The notes: generated by a model from the letters alone, not told the origin. A stretch of DNA of 64,000 nucleotides from JAAELZ01 sp047639475 (GCA_047639475.1 JBLIOD010000004.1:29757-93756), one strand, 5' to 3'. Positions 43,751 to 53,304 are shown, numbered from the stretch's first letter. Made by a program: numbers and translations.

Positions 43751-44112
43751 TTTGATGTATTCTTAAATACTTACACAATTGTGATTTGCCACGTTGTTAG
43801 GGGCAAGGGTGAAAACCTAATTACTCAAGGTTATTATCCGAAGTTTATCGAACTCAGATAATCAATACCAGAATGGCGTCTAATTCGATTGCAACAGGTT
43901 TCGATATGGTACTAAGAAATTAAACTTTAGTGGCGATAATTCCAATCTGGCAACTTACCGAACCTATAAGTTTTGCCTCTATGTCCTGTTGCTGAAATAT
44001 CGGATCATATATTCGATTTAACTTTATACTATAAGCCATGTCGAGTACGCACTGAGTAGAGTGGTGGGGACTGCCTTATCCCTGAACAATCAACAAGAGA
44101 TGACCACGGCGC
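43751..44112. other. Gene-free stretch between aminotransferase and monooxygenase genes
   Basis: This 362-bp AT-rich segment has no convincing coding frame. It presumably holds the aminotransferase promoter on the minus strand. I see no clear promoter pair, terminator or IS end in it. Confidence 0.4.
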
Positions 44113-45377
44113 TTAACTGCTCTTAGTCGGTGCGTAGGCGAGATAGTTGCGCTGCGTAGCGATTTGATCTGCTACGTGTTTGGCATCGTGCCAAACCCAC
44201 CAGATAAATGATGAGCCTCGGCGTGATTGCCACGGCAAACCCAGAAAATAAATGCCGGGCTCTACCGAAACACCACGCTGGTGCTTGGGCTTACCGATTT
44301 CGTCAAAGGCATTAACCTCTAACCAACTAAAGTCTTGAGCAAATCCGGTGGCCCATATAATTGCGGTAACGCCGGCGCCGGGTAGATTTAGCTTATCCAG
44401 CGGGTTAATAATACAATCGGCATTCGGACCGAATTGACGAGCTTCAGGTTCTAGGGGTAGATCTAGGCCATTGCGCTCTATATAGGCATCAGCATCATCT
44501 AACATCGAAAGGGAGTTAGCGTCTCCGTTGGCGATATTGGTCGTGAGGTCGGGTGCGAAGCTTAGGACACCATCCTCGTACTTCTGCGTCATACCAACAA
44601 GCATCATGCCATTAGCAGTCAGCGTTCGAAAATCTATGGTGTGACCGCCTCGCGCGCCACTAACTGAAATCGTAACGTGTTCTTTACCCGGCTCTTGGGC
44701 TGCTATATCCCACAATCCCAGTACGCCTAGCCACCAAACATTATTGCGCCCGCGGTAGCGCCGTGGAAAGCGGTCATGAGGTCCAACGGATAGGTAAACC
44801 TGTTTACCCGAACGCATCAGTTCGTCAGCAATTTGAACGCCTGAAGAACCCGCGCCCACCACCATCACCGCACCTTCTGGTAATTGACTCGGATTACGGT
44901 AATCAAAGAAGTGCATTTGCAATACATCTACTGTTCAGGTACCACTGGTGGAATAAAAGGGCACTGAAAAGCCCCCGTGGCAGGCACCACGTTATTGGCC
45001 TCGATGATACCTGTTGATGTTTCGAGATGAAAGCCGGGGCGACCGATATTGCGTTGAACCTTGGTGACTTCAACACCGCAACGAACAGGGGCATTGAACT
45101 GTTCAGCATAAGCCGCGAAATAATCGGCTACCTGTTCCTTGGGAATGAAGTCATCAGGGTGCGCATCGGGTATCGCCATACTAGGGAAGCAATCATGCCA
45201 AGCTGAGCCGTCTGTGAGCAAAGAGTCCCATTTACCAGTGCGCCATCGTTCCGCTACACGGTCTTTTTCCAAAACCAAGTGCGGTACGCCATTTTTGCTC
45301 AAGTGCTCACTTATCGCCACACCCGCTTGACCGGCACTGACTACCAGCGTGTCTATTTTCTTAATTGACAATTTCAA
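44113..45377 (-). pseudogene. Flavin-dependent monooxygenase, broken by one base
   Basis: Two adjoining minus-strand frames make one flavin-containing monooxygenase of about 420 residues. The first (45377-44928) has the FAD site VVSAGQAGVAISEHL, where the first Gly of GxGxxG is Ser, and reads to FQCPFIPPVVPEQ before a stop. The second (44922-44113) continues FFDYRNPSQLPEGAVMVVGAGSSGVQI, carrying the NAD(P)H site, and ends normally. Adding one base near 44925-44930 joins them without gap. This class oxygenates small amines, ketones or indole-type substrates; the exact substrate is unknown. The 3' neighbour is an aminotransferase gene. The upstream side is only about 30 bp from an IS1380-type end. 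Confidence 0.8.
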
Positions 45378-45405
45378 ATCCTATGTTGTTTTCAATAACC
45401 CAAAT

Positions 45406-46894
45406 CCCCAAATAGAGATCGCTAATACCCTAAAAGCCTCTGAACTCAGATTTCAAGCCTGATTTTTATCAAGCACGGGCAAATATGACCGCATAGGTAA
45501 GTCGAAAACTGTCTCTTGACGCACTTTCAGTCCATAATGTGTAATTTTAGACACAACTATCCTAAGGACGCTCGTTCTCACAGCGAAGAATTACGTCAAA
45601 TCGGAGGTGGCTGAAGTCCCTTCAATGCCCGTAGCACTTGCTCCAAGAGTGTTTTGTGTCTTTTCTGTGGCTTCACATATAATCCACGCCCCGTTCTGAC
45701 CACTTTGGCCGCCACGGCGTACAATCGCCAGCGTATCGTGATCGCACGGTGCTGCGCCAGGCTCTCTGGCAACAATTGACGCATGAGGGCGAACAAATTG
45801 TAGGACAGAGCACTGATTAGAAAATATAGCGCATTGGCTTCGACGTTCGAACATGGCAGCGTGTCACCACCAAAGTCCAGCTTCAATTCCTTGTTCCGAT
45901 TCTCGCTGTTTTCACCGCGCTGATGGTAGCAATGAATAATTTGGCTATCACTCAGCATGTCTCGGTTGGTCGCAATCGCGCGATACACATAGCCATCTAG
46001 GTTTATTTCGTCTGAGCCGTCTTGTGACTCTAAATCCAAACTCGCTTGCCCTTTGATCAACTTTCGCTGAATGATGAGTGTAAAGGCCTTCTCATAATCA
46101 CCGATACAAAAGCGGGTTCGGTAAGTTTCTTGGCCATTTGTCACGTGACTTTCCTTACCAAGCAAAGGCTACCAGTCTGAATCACCCGCCACGTCGATCT
46201 GCGTTCGCATTGCTTTATAAACGCCACATTATTCTATGCTGGTGGCACATTTCCTTTGCGAAAATCAACCGCTACGACTTGGCCGGTCTGCGCAATATGT
46301 CCGACCATTGGCATGAAGCCTTTGTTCTTGTTGTCAGTCCATTGCGCTTCGGCCTTGTACGCAACAATCTCAGTTGCGTCGATGTCCAGCGTTACCTTTT
46401 TACAGGGGTGCAAGGCCGACTGTAACAGCGCTTGATTGACCTTTGCCCAAGCCGACTGTGCTTCTGGCTGACCACCCATTCGCCGTAGCCAATCGCCAAG
46501 CGTAGTCGCCTTCGGCAGTTGATTAATATCCAACACGGTACGCAGCGCCTCATCATCATGCATACGGCGAACATCGTCCAGATGAAAGCCGCTTTCATGC
46601 TGCATTAAAATAAGCGTATTGATGAACTCGGAAGTCTTATACCCACGATTAGTGTTGGGCCTGTTGGGCGATGGGAAGTGCTCATCAACACGCTCAGTAA
46701 GCTTCAGGTGCTTCATTAACTGAGCAATAGCCAATAATCCTGCGCGAGAGGTAAGTAAATCGTTCGTTGTGTCGAGTTTGTAAGGTAAAATGATCGTGAG
46801 GCTTGAGTTGTTGCACCCATTGGGTGATGGAGTGATTTGTCTCAAACCTTTATACAGCCAAGGCTTTTAGCTTTTTATCAATCTCTATCTGGGG
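45406..46894 (-). mobile_element. IS1380-type insertion sequence, internally deleted
   Basis: The element is bounded by short inverted repeats, CCCCAAATAGAGAT at 45406-45419 and ATCTCTATCTGGGG at about 46881-46894 (one mismatch). It contains the transposase gene on the minus strand plus about 180 bp of 3' non-coding sequence. The right-hand 400 bp is nearly identical to the inverted fragment at 39971-40352. Target duplications were not identified with confidence. Confidence 0.75.
45596..46845 (-). pseudogene. IS1380-family transposase, frameshifted and internally deleted
   Basis: The N-terminal part (46845-46234) reads YKLDTTNDLLTSRAGLLAIAQLM and contains the catalytic-domain start VTLDIDATEIVAYKAEAQW. 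It then stops after DFRKGNVPPA. The C-terminal part (46165-45596) resumes in another frame with RFCIGDYEKAF and YHQRGENSENRNKELKLDFGGD and ends at 45596. The two parts total about 390 residues, and the piece between them that should hold a second catalytic Asp region is mostly missing, so the transposase is inactive. Confidence 0.8.
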
Positions 46895-47047
46895 ATCAGG
46901 GTTAAACGGCTAGATTGTAATATTGAAAATTTTATGCTTTGGTTGGATTTCTTGAAAAGTGGCTCTCTTATTAGTAGACAAATCAAGTTATTTAGCGAGG
47001 GTAAATAGTTACCTAATGAAATGACTCATATTTAAACGCCTTCCCTC

Positions 47048-47806
47048 ATGAACTTAAAACTAAATCAATTAGAAAATTTGGAGCGCGACGGCTTTCTTGT
47101 GTTGCCAGATGTTTTTAGCGACGAGGAGGTTGACGCAATCAACGCCCGGATGCCGGCACTGTTCGAACAATCGCATGAGGCTAACATCGTCGAGCGAGAC
47201 TCAAATACGGTGCGCACTGTAATGGGTTTGCATCTTCGAGACGAATTCTTTGCGCGATTGATTCGCGACCCAAGGTTGGCTTCACCCGCATTGCAGGTCC
47301 TACAAGCACCAATTTATTTACAACAAATCAAGGTCAATGTGAAAGCCGCATTTACCGGTGAGGTGTGGCAATGGCATTATGATTTTGCGACTCATAAAGA
47401 AGAAGACGGTGTTGAATCGCCGTTGGCACTTAATTTACACATCTTTTTAGACGATGTTTCCGAGTTCAACGGACCACTGTATTTTATTCCTGGCTCGCAC
47501 CGTTTTGGCGAGCACGGCGCTACTTTGGATGACCAAACCACCAGTTATCCGTTGTGGGTATGTGATCAGCAACATGTGTCCGCGTTAGTAGCGAAAAATG
47601 GCATTGTTTCCGCCACGGGTAAAAAAGGCACGATGTTGATCTTCCACGATACGCTTGTACATGGCTCGCCGAATAATATGTCGCCTTGGGACAGGGCTAT
47701 CTTTTCTATCGTGGTTAATCCGGTTTCTAATGCCTATACCAAACCGACACGCCCAGACTATAAACATCACCGTGACATAACCCCTATTGAGCCGCTATAT
47801 AAATGA
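47048..47806 (+). CDS. PhyH/EctD-like Fe(II)/2-oxoglutarate dioxygenase
   Basis: The 252-residue protein has the PhyH pattern: ERDGFLVLPDVFSDEEV near residues 12-28, the iron ligands His110 and Asp112 in WQWHYDFATHKEEDG, NGPLYFIPGSHR near 141-152, distal His205 in LVHGSPNN and the 2-oxoglutarate Arg216 in WDRAIFSIVVNP. The HxDxxxxxxEDG form is close to ectoine hydroxylase and related osmolyte or amino-acid hydroxylases. The substrate is unknown, and no ectoine genes are present. It overlaps the next gene by four bases (ATGA) and heads a coupled three-gene operon directly downstream of the IS1380-type element. Confidence 0.88.
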   Translation: MNLKLNQLENLERDGFLVLPDVFSDEEVDAINARMPALFEQSHEANIVERDSNTVRTVMGLHLRDEFFARLIRDPRLASPALQVLQAPIYLQQIKVNVKAAFTGEVWQWHYDFATHKEEDGVESPLALNLHIFLDDVSEFNGPLYFIPGSHRFGEHGATLDDQTTSYPLWVCDQQHVSALVAKNGIVSATGKKGTMLIFHDTLVHGSPNNMSPWDRAIFSIVVNPVSNAYTKPTRPDYKHHRDITPIEPLYK

Positions 47807-48420
47807 ATTTAGGAAATTTAAAACAAGCAGAAAATCAATTTTTGCTGCGCTATGCAGGCGGGTTTGATAATCCAGAAATACTAGAGCTTCGTAAAAAGCA
47901 CAGGATATTAAAATTGGTTGAAACAACGCAGGAGCTATTCGAGGAAAAGAATTTCTACAACGTCGATCAAATTGTTGCGGCTATGGTGAAGGTGGTGTCG
48001 CGTTCGTCGATGGTTTCATTATTTGAAAAACCCAAGTTTAGAGATTTTGTGAAAAGCCTTCATGACACCGAGAAAGAGGCCCTTGCTCAGGCGTTATATG
48101 AACAACTATATGGTGATCAAGCTTATGGTTTTGAGCAAATGATAAATTTATTGCGAATTGAAAAGCTCGCAAAATGGACATTGGTGAGCGTTATTCCTTT
48201 CTATTTTCGACCTGAGAAAGAAGTATTTGTTAAACCGACGACAACCAAAGGAATAATCCAGCAGCTGGAAATTGAACTGGTCTATAAACCCCAACCAAGC
48301 TGGGCCTTTTACAAAAAGTATCGACAAACTATAAATAAGGCCAAGCGGAATGTTGATCGTAGCCTCCGAAGTAATAATGCCGCATTTTGTGGGTTTTTGA
48401 TGATGAGTAAAAATTTATGA
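47803..48420 (+). CDS. Unknown protein coupled to a PhyH dioxygenase
   Basis: I do not recognise this 205-residue protein. It has no signal peptide or membrane helix. The sequence is mostly helical (for example VDQIVAAMVKVVSRSSMVSLFEK near residues 54-76) and then becomes beta-rich and basic. The tail is Lys/Arg-rich (TINKAKRNVDRSLRSNN near 177-193), which might bind nucleic acid or a ribosomal partner. ATGA overlaps on both sides bind it to the dioxygenase and to the GNAT gene, so the three products are probably made in fixed ratio and work on one substrate. A cofactor-free partner or substrate protein for the hydroxylase is one possibility. Confidence 0.6.
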   Translation: MNLGNLKQAENQFLLRYAGGFDNPEILELRKKHRILKLVETTQELFEEKNFYNVDQIVAAMVKVVSRSSMVSLFEKPKFRDFVKSLHDTEKEALAQALYEQLYGDQAYGFEQMINLLRIEKLAKWTLVSVIPFYFRPEKEVFVKPTTTKGIIQQLEIELVYKPQPSWAFYKKYRQTINKAKRNVDRSLRSNNAAFCGFLMMSKNL

Positions 48421-49127
48421 CCGAATATAAGAATGAACTGGGGCAAGCCGTTGGCGCACCGATAAGCGATTGGCGAGCAGCTACTTGGCCTAGGGACATT
48501 CCGATGGTGGGTAAGAGCTGCAGGTTAGAGGCATTTAGTGCCCAGAAACATATCGATGACTTGTACTTGGCGTTTATTAAAGACGCTGCAGGAGGCAATT
48601 GGACTTATATGCCTTATGGGCCATTTGATTCAAAAGAAGCCTTTGCTGAATGGGCGCTAAGTACTTGTGTGGCTCAAGATCCAAAGTTTTATACGATTAT
48701 TGATTGTAAAACGGACAAGCCAGTGGGCATGGCTAGCTATTTAAGGATTGACCCGAACGTGGGTTCAATCGAAGTAGGGCATATCCATTTTTCGCCTTTA
48801 TTACAAGGCACTACATTGGCTACTGAAGCCATGTACTTAATGATGAACCAGGTGTTTGATGTTTGGGGGTATCGCCGATACGAGTGGAAATGCGATTCTC
48901 TTAATGCGCCTTCTAATAAAGCGGCACTGCGTTTTGGATTTAGTTTCGAAGGCATCTTTCGCCAAGCGACTATGTACAAAGGGCGGAATCGGAATACTGC
49001 TTGGTACTCTATTCTAGATTCAGAATGGGCTGCCAATAAAGCGGTGTTTGAACAGTGGTTGAGTGGTGAAAATCTTGATGGGGCAGGTCGCCAGTTGAAG
49101 GCTTTAGCGAGCTTTCGTTTGGGGTAG
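48417..49127 (+). CDS. RimJ/RimL-type GNAT N-acetyltransferase
   Basis: The 236-residue protein resembles RimJ/RimL-like GNATs: GKSCRLEAFSAQKHIDDLY near residues 31-49, then VGSIEVGHIHFSPLLQGTTLATEAMYLMM near 117-145 with the acetyl-CoA loop, and YEWKCDSLNAPSNKAALRFGFSFEGIFRQ near 157-185. It overlaps the unknown gene upstream by four bases. The combination of a dioxygenase and an acetyltransferase could modify an amino acid, peptide or protein residue; the substrate is unknown. Confidence 0.85.
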   Translation: MTEYKNELGQAVGAPISDWRAATWPRDIPMVGKSCRLEAFSAQKHIDDLYLAFIKDAAGGNWTYMPYGPFDSKEAFAEWALSTCVAQDPKFYTIIDCKTDKPVGMASYLRIDPNVGSIEVGHIHFSPLLQGTTLATEAMYLMMNQVFDVWGYRRYEWKCDSLNAPSNKAALRFGFSFEGIFRQATMYKGRNRNTAWYSILDSEWAANKAVFEQWLSGENLDGAGRQLKALASFRLG

Positions 49128-49141
49128 GTGTTCTTGTTGAC

Positions 49142-49171
49142 GTGGATTGCCGCGCTTCGCTCGCAACGACG
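49142..49171 (-). repeat. REP-like palindromic element, inverted copy
   Basis: This 30-bp segment reads, on the minus strand, CGTCGTTGCGAGCGAAGCGC followed by GGCAATCCA. It is the same element, with a small internal deletion, as the three copies in the tandem array at 49537-49941. It lies between the GNAT and GIY-YIG genes in the opposite orientation. Confidence 0.75.
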
Positions 49172-49218
49172 AGGTTTTAACTTTGGCGTCATGCTGAGCG
49201 AGAGGCTATAGTGTAGAC

Positions 49219-49512
49219 ATGGAAAGGAATCCCTATATTTATATACTGACTAATAAGCGTAATGGCACGTTGTACACTGGTGTTACGAGTAATTTGCCTA
49301 GACGGATCAAACAGCATAAAAATTACCTCCAAGAAGGGTTTACTAAAAAGTATAGGCTAAAACGGTTAGTGTACTTCGAGTCTGCTGAAATTATGGAAGT
49401 TGCAATAACACGAGAAAAGCAGATTAAGGCTGGTTCTAGGAAAAAGAAAATCGCACTAATTGAAAAATGTAACCCGGGTTGGTTAGATTTATATGAGGGA
49501 CTCTTAGAATAG
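49219..49512 (+). CDS. GIY-YIG nuclease-fold protein
   Basis: The 97-residue protein is a stand-alone GIY-YIG domain: YIYILTNKRNGTLYTGVTSNLPRRIKQHK near residues 6-34 (here YIY...YTG), followed by RLKRLVYFESAEIMEVAITREKQIK with the catalytic Glu near 63-80, and a basic C-terminus. The family includes YhbQ-like proteins of unknown role, some linked to repeated DNA. It is flanked on both sides by REP-like repeats, which is notable, but a functional relation is inference. Confidence 0.85.
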   Translation: MERNPYIYILTNKRNGTLYTGVTSNLPRRIKQHKNYLQEGFTKKYRLKRLVYFESAEIMEVAITREKQIKAGSRKKKIALIEKCNPGWLDLYEGLLE

Positions 49513-49536
49513 CTTACTTCTATGCTTCCCAAATAT

Positions 49537-49941
49537 CGTCGTTGCGAGGAGCAAAGCGACGCGGCAATCCAGCCGCTGTAAAAGCCTACTCCAAAGTAAC
49601 CAGCAAACCCCCAGTTTTAACATAAGAATCAATGGACATCAGTCGGACTGTTCCTGCAACCCCGAAAAATCGTCGTTGCGAGGAGCAAAGCGACGCGGCA
49701 ATCCAGCCGCTGTAAAAGCCTACTCTAAAGTAACTAGCAAACCCCCAGCTTCAACATTAAGAAGCAATGCACATCAGCCGGACTGTTCCTGCAACCCCGA
49801 AATATCGTCGTTGCGAGGAGCAAAGCGACGCGACAATCCAGCCGCTGTAAAAGCCTACTCCAAAGTAACCAGCAAATCTCCAGCTTCAACATAGGAGCCA
49901 ACGTGCACTAATATTTCGCCGACTGTGCCTGTAGTTTCAAA
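49537..49941. repeat. Tandem array of REP-like element plus duplicated pyc tail
   Basis: Three head-to-tail units begin with the same 35-base element CGTCGTTGCGAGGAGCAAAG...CGGCAATCCA: at 49537, 49671 and 49806 (periods 134 and 135). After it each unit carries a linker and about 85 bases matching the end of the pyruvate carboxylase gene. In the third unit this is the true pyc 3' end (stop at 49855-49857). In the first two it is a degenerate copy with small deletions, out of use as a gene. A 49676-49894 open frame on the plus strand is a by-product of the repeats. This fills most of the 342-bp gap between the GIY-YIG gene and pyc. Confidence 0.85.
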
Positions 49942-52900
49942 CGTTAAGGTACTCTCCATTTTCATCGCCTCAAGCGTTAATACACTCTGACCTTTAGAGA
50001 CCTTGTCGCCCGTTTGGACGGCGATATTCACCACTATCCCTGGCATATTGGTACCGATGTGTTTGGTATTCGAAGCTTCAGCCTTTTTATGCGCCACCAC
50101 GCTTGACGTTAAACTCTTATCCGTAACTACGACCTCACTAGGCTGACCATTTACTTCAAAAAATGCCGTTCTACGGCCATCTTCATGGGCCTCACCGACC
50201 ACTTGAAATTTGATAATAAGTGCTTTGCCATATTCTTCATCAATGGTGATCTCTTCGCCGTGCTTTAGGCCGTAGAAAAATACGGGAGTAGGCAAGTGAC
50301 TAGTATCATCAAACTCTACTAAGTGCGCATGTAAGCCTTCATAGACCTTAGGATATAAAGTGTGTGCCAGCGCATCACGCATTGTAGGATTGGCAACACC
50401 CAAGGCGCTTAAATCAAGCTTCACTTGCTGAAAGTCTATGTCGTCTAAGCTCTCACCCGCGCGTTCCGTCAAAGGTTGTTCACCTTTCAAAATCCGCTTT
50501 TGTACACTCTCAGGAAAACCGCCATAAGGCTGCCCCATTCGGCCGCTCATTAAATCGAGCGTAGAAGCAGGGAAAGCCAGCTCTTTGTCCGAATCGGTAA
50601 TGTCAGCTGCGGTTAAATCGTTGGCCACCATAAACAAAGCCATGTCGCCCACTACTTTTGAGGTAGGAGTTACTTTGACGATGTCTCCAAACAGCTGGTT
50701 AACTGACGCATACATCTCGCATACTTCTACCCAGCGATCCGCTAAGCCTAGTGACCGCGCTTGCTCGAAAAGGTTAGTGTATTGGCCACCTGGCATCTCA
50801 TGCTTATATAAGTCGGCGGTAGCAGGTAGGGTCTCCGCTTCAAAGGGTGTATAGAACTCACGCACACTGCGCCAATAATCAGCCAGTACATCTAATTTGT
50901 CAGTATCTAAACCGGTGTTGCGTTTATCAAACTTAAGCGCTGCGGCGAGGGTGTTTAAGTTCGGTTGCGATGTGCCGCCGGATAAGGGTGCCATTGCAGC
51001 GTCTGCAATATCTAGACCAGCCTTAGCTGCATTAAGTATCGCTGCCGCTTGCATGCCTGAGGTATCATGGGTGTGGTAGTGAATAGGGATAGATATTGCT
51101 TGTTTAAGCGCATTAAATAAGAGCGTGGCGCCATCTGGTTTAAGCAGGCCCGCCATGTCTTTGATGCACAAAATATGGGCACCTGCGTCTTCTAATTCAC
51201 GCGCCATTTTTATGTAGTATTCAAGTGTATATTTGGTCCTGGTGGGGTCAAGCAAATCTCCGCTGTAACAAACGGCGGCTTCGCAGATGCCGCCAAACTC
51301 TTGCACGCTCTCCATGGCAACGCGCATATTAGGCACCCAATTAAGCGCGTCGAATATTCTAAACACATCCATTCCCGCGTCGACCGATTCGCGAATAAAT
51401 TCGCGCACCACGTTGTCTGGATAATTAACATAGCCCACCACACTAGAGGAGCGCAGTAACATCTGAAATAAGATGTTCGGCACTCGTTCGCGCATATCAT
51501 TTAAACGCTGCCAAGGGTCTTCCTTGAGAAAGCGCATTGAGGTGTCAAAAGTCGCACCGCCCCACATTTCTAGTGAAAATAATTCAGGTGCCATGTGAGC
51601 ATAACTCTGTGCAACGTTAAGCATGTCAACGGTACGCATACGGGTGGCAAATAAACTTTGGTGTGCGTCCCGAAAGGTGGTATCGGTTATCAGTAAATTT
51701 TCTTTGTTAAGAATCCATTTCTGTAAACCGTCGACGCCTTGTTCTTTGAAGATATCTCGACTTCCCTTGGGGGTCTCTAAACCAAAGTTGCCGTCGTTGG
51801 GCAGTGGTACAGCTGCGCGCCGCACAGACACGGGGCGGCCCTTAACCAGTTCGTTGCCATTAACAATGGTGTTGGCAATGTAATGCAAGATTCGCGAAGT
51901 GCGGCTTTCTTCCATTTTAAATTCGAGCAATTGCGGCGTGGTATCGATAAAAGTGGTGCTGCAAAGACCTTCACGGAACGTATCGTGTTCTAACAAGCGT
52001 AATAAAAAGGGGATATTGGTTTTTACGCCGCGCACCCTAAATTCGTTCAGTGCTCGAGTCATGCGCGTAATCGCTGCATCAAAAGTGCGTGCACGCGCAC
52101 TGATTTTTACCAGCATCGAATCAAAAAAGGCCGTCACGATAGCACCAGAAAATGCGCTGCCCGCATCCAAGCGAATACCGATGCCACTGGCTGAACGGTA
52201 CTGCGTTAAGCGGCCATAATCAGGCATAAAACTGTTGGTAGGGTCTTCAGTAGTTATTCGACACTGCAGGGCAAAACCGTTAACTGTGACCGACTCTTGC
52301 GAAGGAATATCAATTAATTCGCCATCAAGGTGGTGCCCTTGTGCTACCAATATTTGCGCACGAATAATATCAATGCCCGTGACTTCTTCCGTAACAGTGT
52401 GTTCCACCTGAATGCGTGGATTTACCTCAATGAAATAGAATTTTTGTGTCTCATCGTCTAATAAGAATTCAACTGTGCCCGCGTTCTCGTAATCTGAACT
52501 GGCAGCAATCTTACAAGCGGCGGCGCAGATACTTTGGCGAATATCTTCAGCTAAGTTTGGGGCAGGGGCAATTTCCACTACCTTCTGATATCGACGTTGC
52601 ACAGAGCAATCGCGCTCATGTAAATGGACCAAGTTGCCGTGTTGGTCGGCTAGGATTTGTACTTCAATATGTCGTGCTTTGGTAATTAGCTTTTCAATGA
52701 ATATATCTTTGCTGCCAAAGGCTGAAAAAGATTCACGCTGTGAAGCATGGAATGAGGCTTCAAAATCCGCTTCACTCATCACCTTGCGCATGCCACGACC
52801 ACCACCGCCGTGCGCCGCTTTGAGCATGATCGGATACCCTACAGACAGCGCAGTTGCTAGGCCGTCTGCTAAGTCGGTAATTGAGCGATTAGCCCCGCCC

Positions 52901-53304
52901 AGTATCGGTACTTCAGCCACCTCTGCCATCGCGCGCGCAGAGGTTTTGTCACCCAAGGAGTTTAAGGTTGTAGTTTTGGGCCCGACAAAAATAAGTCCTT
53001 CTTCACGGCAACGCTCTGCAAAAGTAGGGTTTTCAGATAAGAAGCCATAACCTGGGTGAATTGCATCAATGTTTTGTGCCTTGGCTAGGGCAATGATTTT
53101 TTCAATGTTTAGGTAATTCTTAATCGGTTCACCGGCCTCACCAATTTGATAAGCCTCATCCGCATGAAAGCGGTGTAGTCCATATCGATCTTCGTAGCTA
53201 TACATTGCCACTGGGGTAATGCCTAGTTCACGGGCGCTGCGGAAAACACGAATGGCAATTTCACTGCGGTTAGCAACCAGCAGGCGTTTGATGGGTTTTA
53301 TCAT
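49855..53304 (-). CDS. pyc: Pyruvate carboxylase, single chain
   Basis: This biotin enzyme carboxylates pyruvate to oxaloacetate and so refills the TCA cycle. The 1149-residue protein has, in order, an ATP-grasp biotin carboxylase domain (start KRLLVANRSEIAIRVFRSARELG, Gly-rich loop GGGGRGMRKV near 167-176, the ERDCSVQRR and EVNPRIQVEHTVTEE motifs near 235 and 290-305). The carboxyltransferase follows (LLITDTTFRDAHQS near 540 and YHTHDTSG), and then the C-terminal biotin carrier with the biotinyl Lys in LEAMKMEST. It is the four-domain animal/Bacillus-type PC rather than a two-subunit form. The end of the gene is part of the tandem repeat downstream. It is divergent from nothing; the glxA-like gene is next upstream on the same strand. 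Confidence 0.97.
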   Translation of the reverse strand: MIKPIKRLLVANRSEIAIRVFRSARELGITPVAMYSYEDRYGLHRFHADEAYQIGEAGEPIKNYLNIEKIIALAKAQNIDAIHPGYGFLSENPTFAERCREEGLIFVGPKTTTLNSLGDKTSARAMAEVAEVPILGGANRSITDLADGLATALSVGYPIMLKAAHGGGGRGMRKVMSEADFEASFHASQRESFSAFGSKDIFIEKLITKARHIEVQILADQHGNLVHLHERDCSVQRRYQKVVEIAPAPNLAEDIRQSICAAACKIAASSDYENAGTVEFLLDDETQKFYFIEVNPRIQVEHTVTEEVTGIDIIRAQILVAQGHHLDGELIDIPSQESVTVNGFALQCRITTEDPTNSFMPDYGRLTQYRSASGIGIRLDAGSAFSGAIVTAFFDSMLVKISARARTFDAAITRMTRALNEFRVRGVKTNIPFLLRLLEHDTFREGLCSTTFIDTTPQLLEFKMEESRTSRILHYIANTIVNGNELVKGRPVSVRRAAVPLPNDGNFGLETPKGSRDIFKEQGVDGLQKWILNKENLLITDTTFRDAHQSLFATRMRTVDMLNVAQSYAHMAPELFSLEMWGGATFDTSMRFLKEDPWQRLNDMRERVPNILFQMLLRSSSVVGYVNYPDNVVREFIRESVDAGMDVFRIFDALNWVPNMRVAMESVQEFGGICEAAVCYSGDLLDPTRTKYTLEYYIKMARELEDAGAHILCIKDMAGLLKPDGATLLFNALKQAISIPIHYHTHDTSGMQAAAILNAAKAGLDIADAAMAPLSGGTSQPNLNTLAAALKFDKRNTGLDTDKLDVLADYWRSVREFYTPFEAETLPATADLYKHEMPGGQYTNLFEQARSLGLADRWVEVCEMYASVNQLFGDIVKVTPTSKVVGDMALFMVANDLTAADITDSDKELAFPASTLDLMSGRMGQPYGGFPESVQKRILKGEQPLTERAGESLDDIDFQQVKLDLSALGVANPTMRDALAHTLYPKVYEGLHAHLVEFDDTSHLPTPVFFYGLKHGEEITIDEEYGKALIIKFQVVGEAHEDGRRTAFFEVNGQPSEVVVTDKSLTSSVVAHKKAEASNTKHIGTNMPGIVVNIAVQTGDKVSKGQSVLTLEAMKMESTLTFETTGTVGEILVHVGSYVEAGDLLVTLE

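Noticed and set aside
39971..46894. Active composite transposon
   Set aside because: One end element is truncated and the other has a broken transposase, so neither can supply function.
49676..49894. 72-codon frame encoding a repeated peptide
   Set aside because: It is the translation of the tandem repeat units and runs antisense into the end of pyc.
49537..49941. Regularly spaced repeats considered as a CRISPR array
   Set aside because: Units are 134-135 bp with similar, not unique, sequence between the short repeats, and the intervening part is copied pyc DNA; no cas genes are present.
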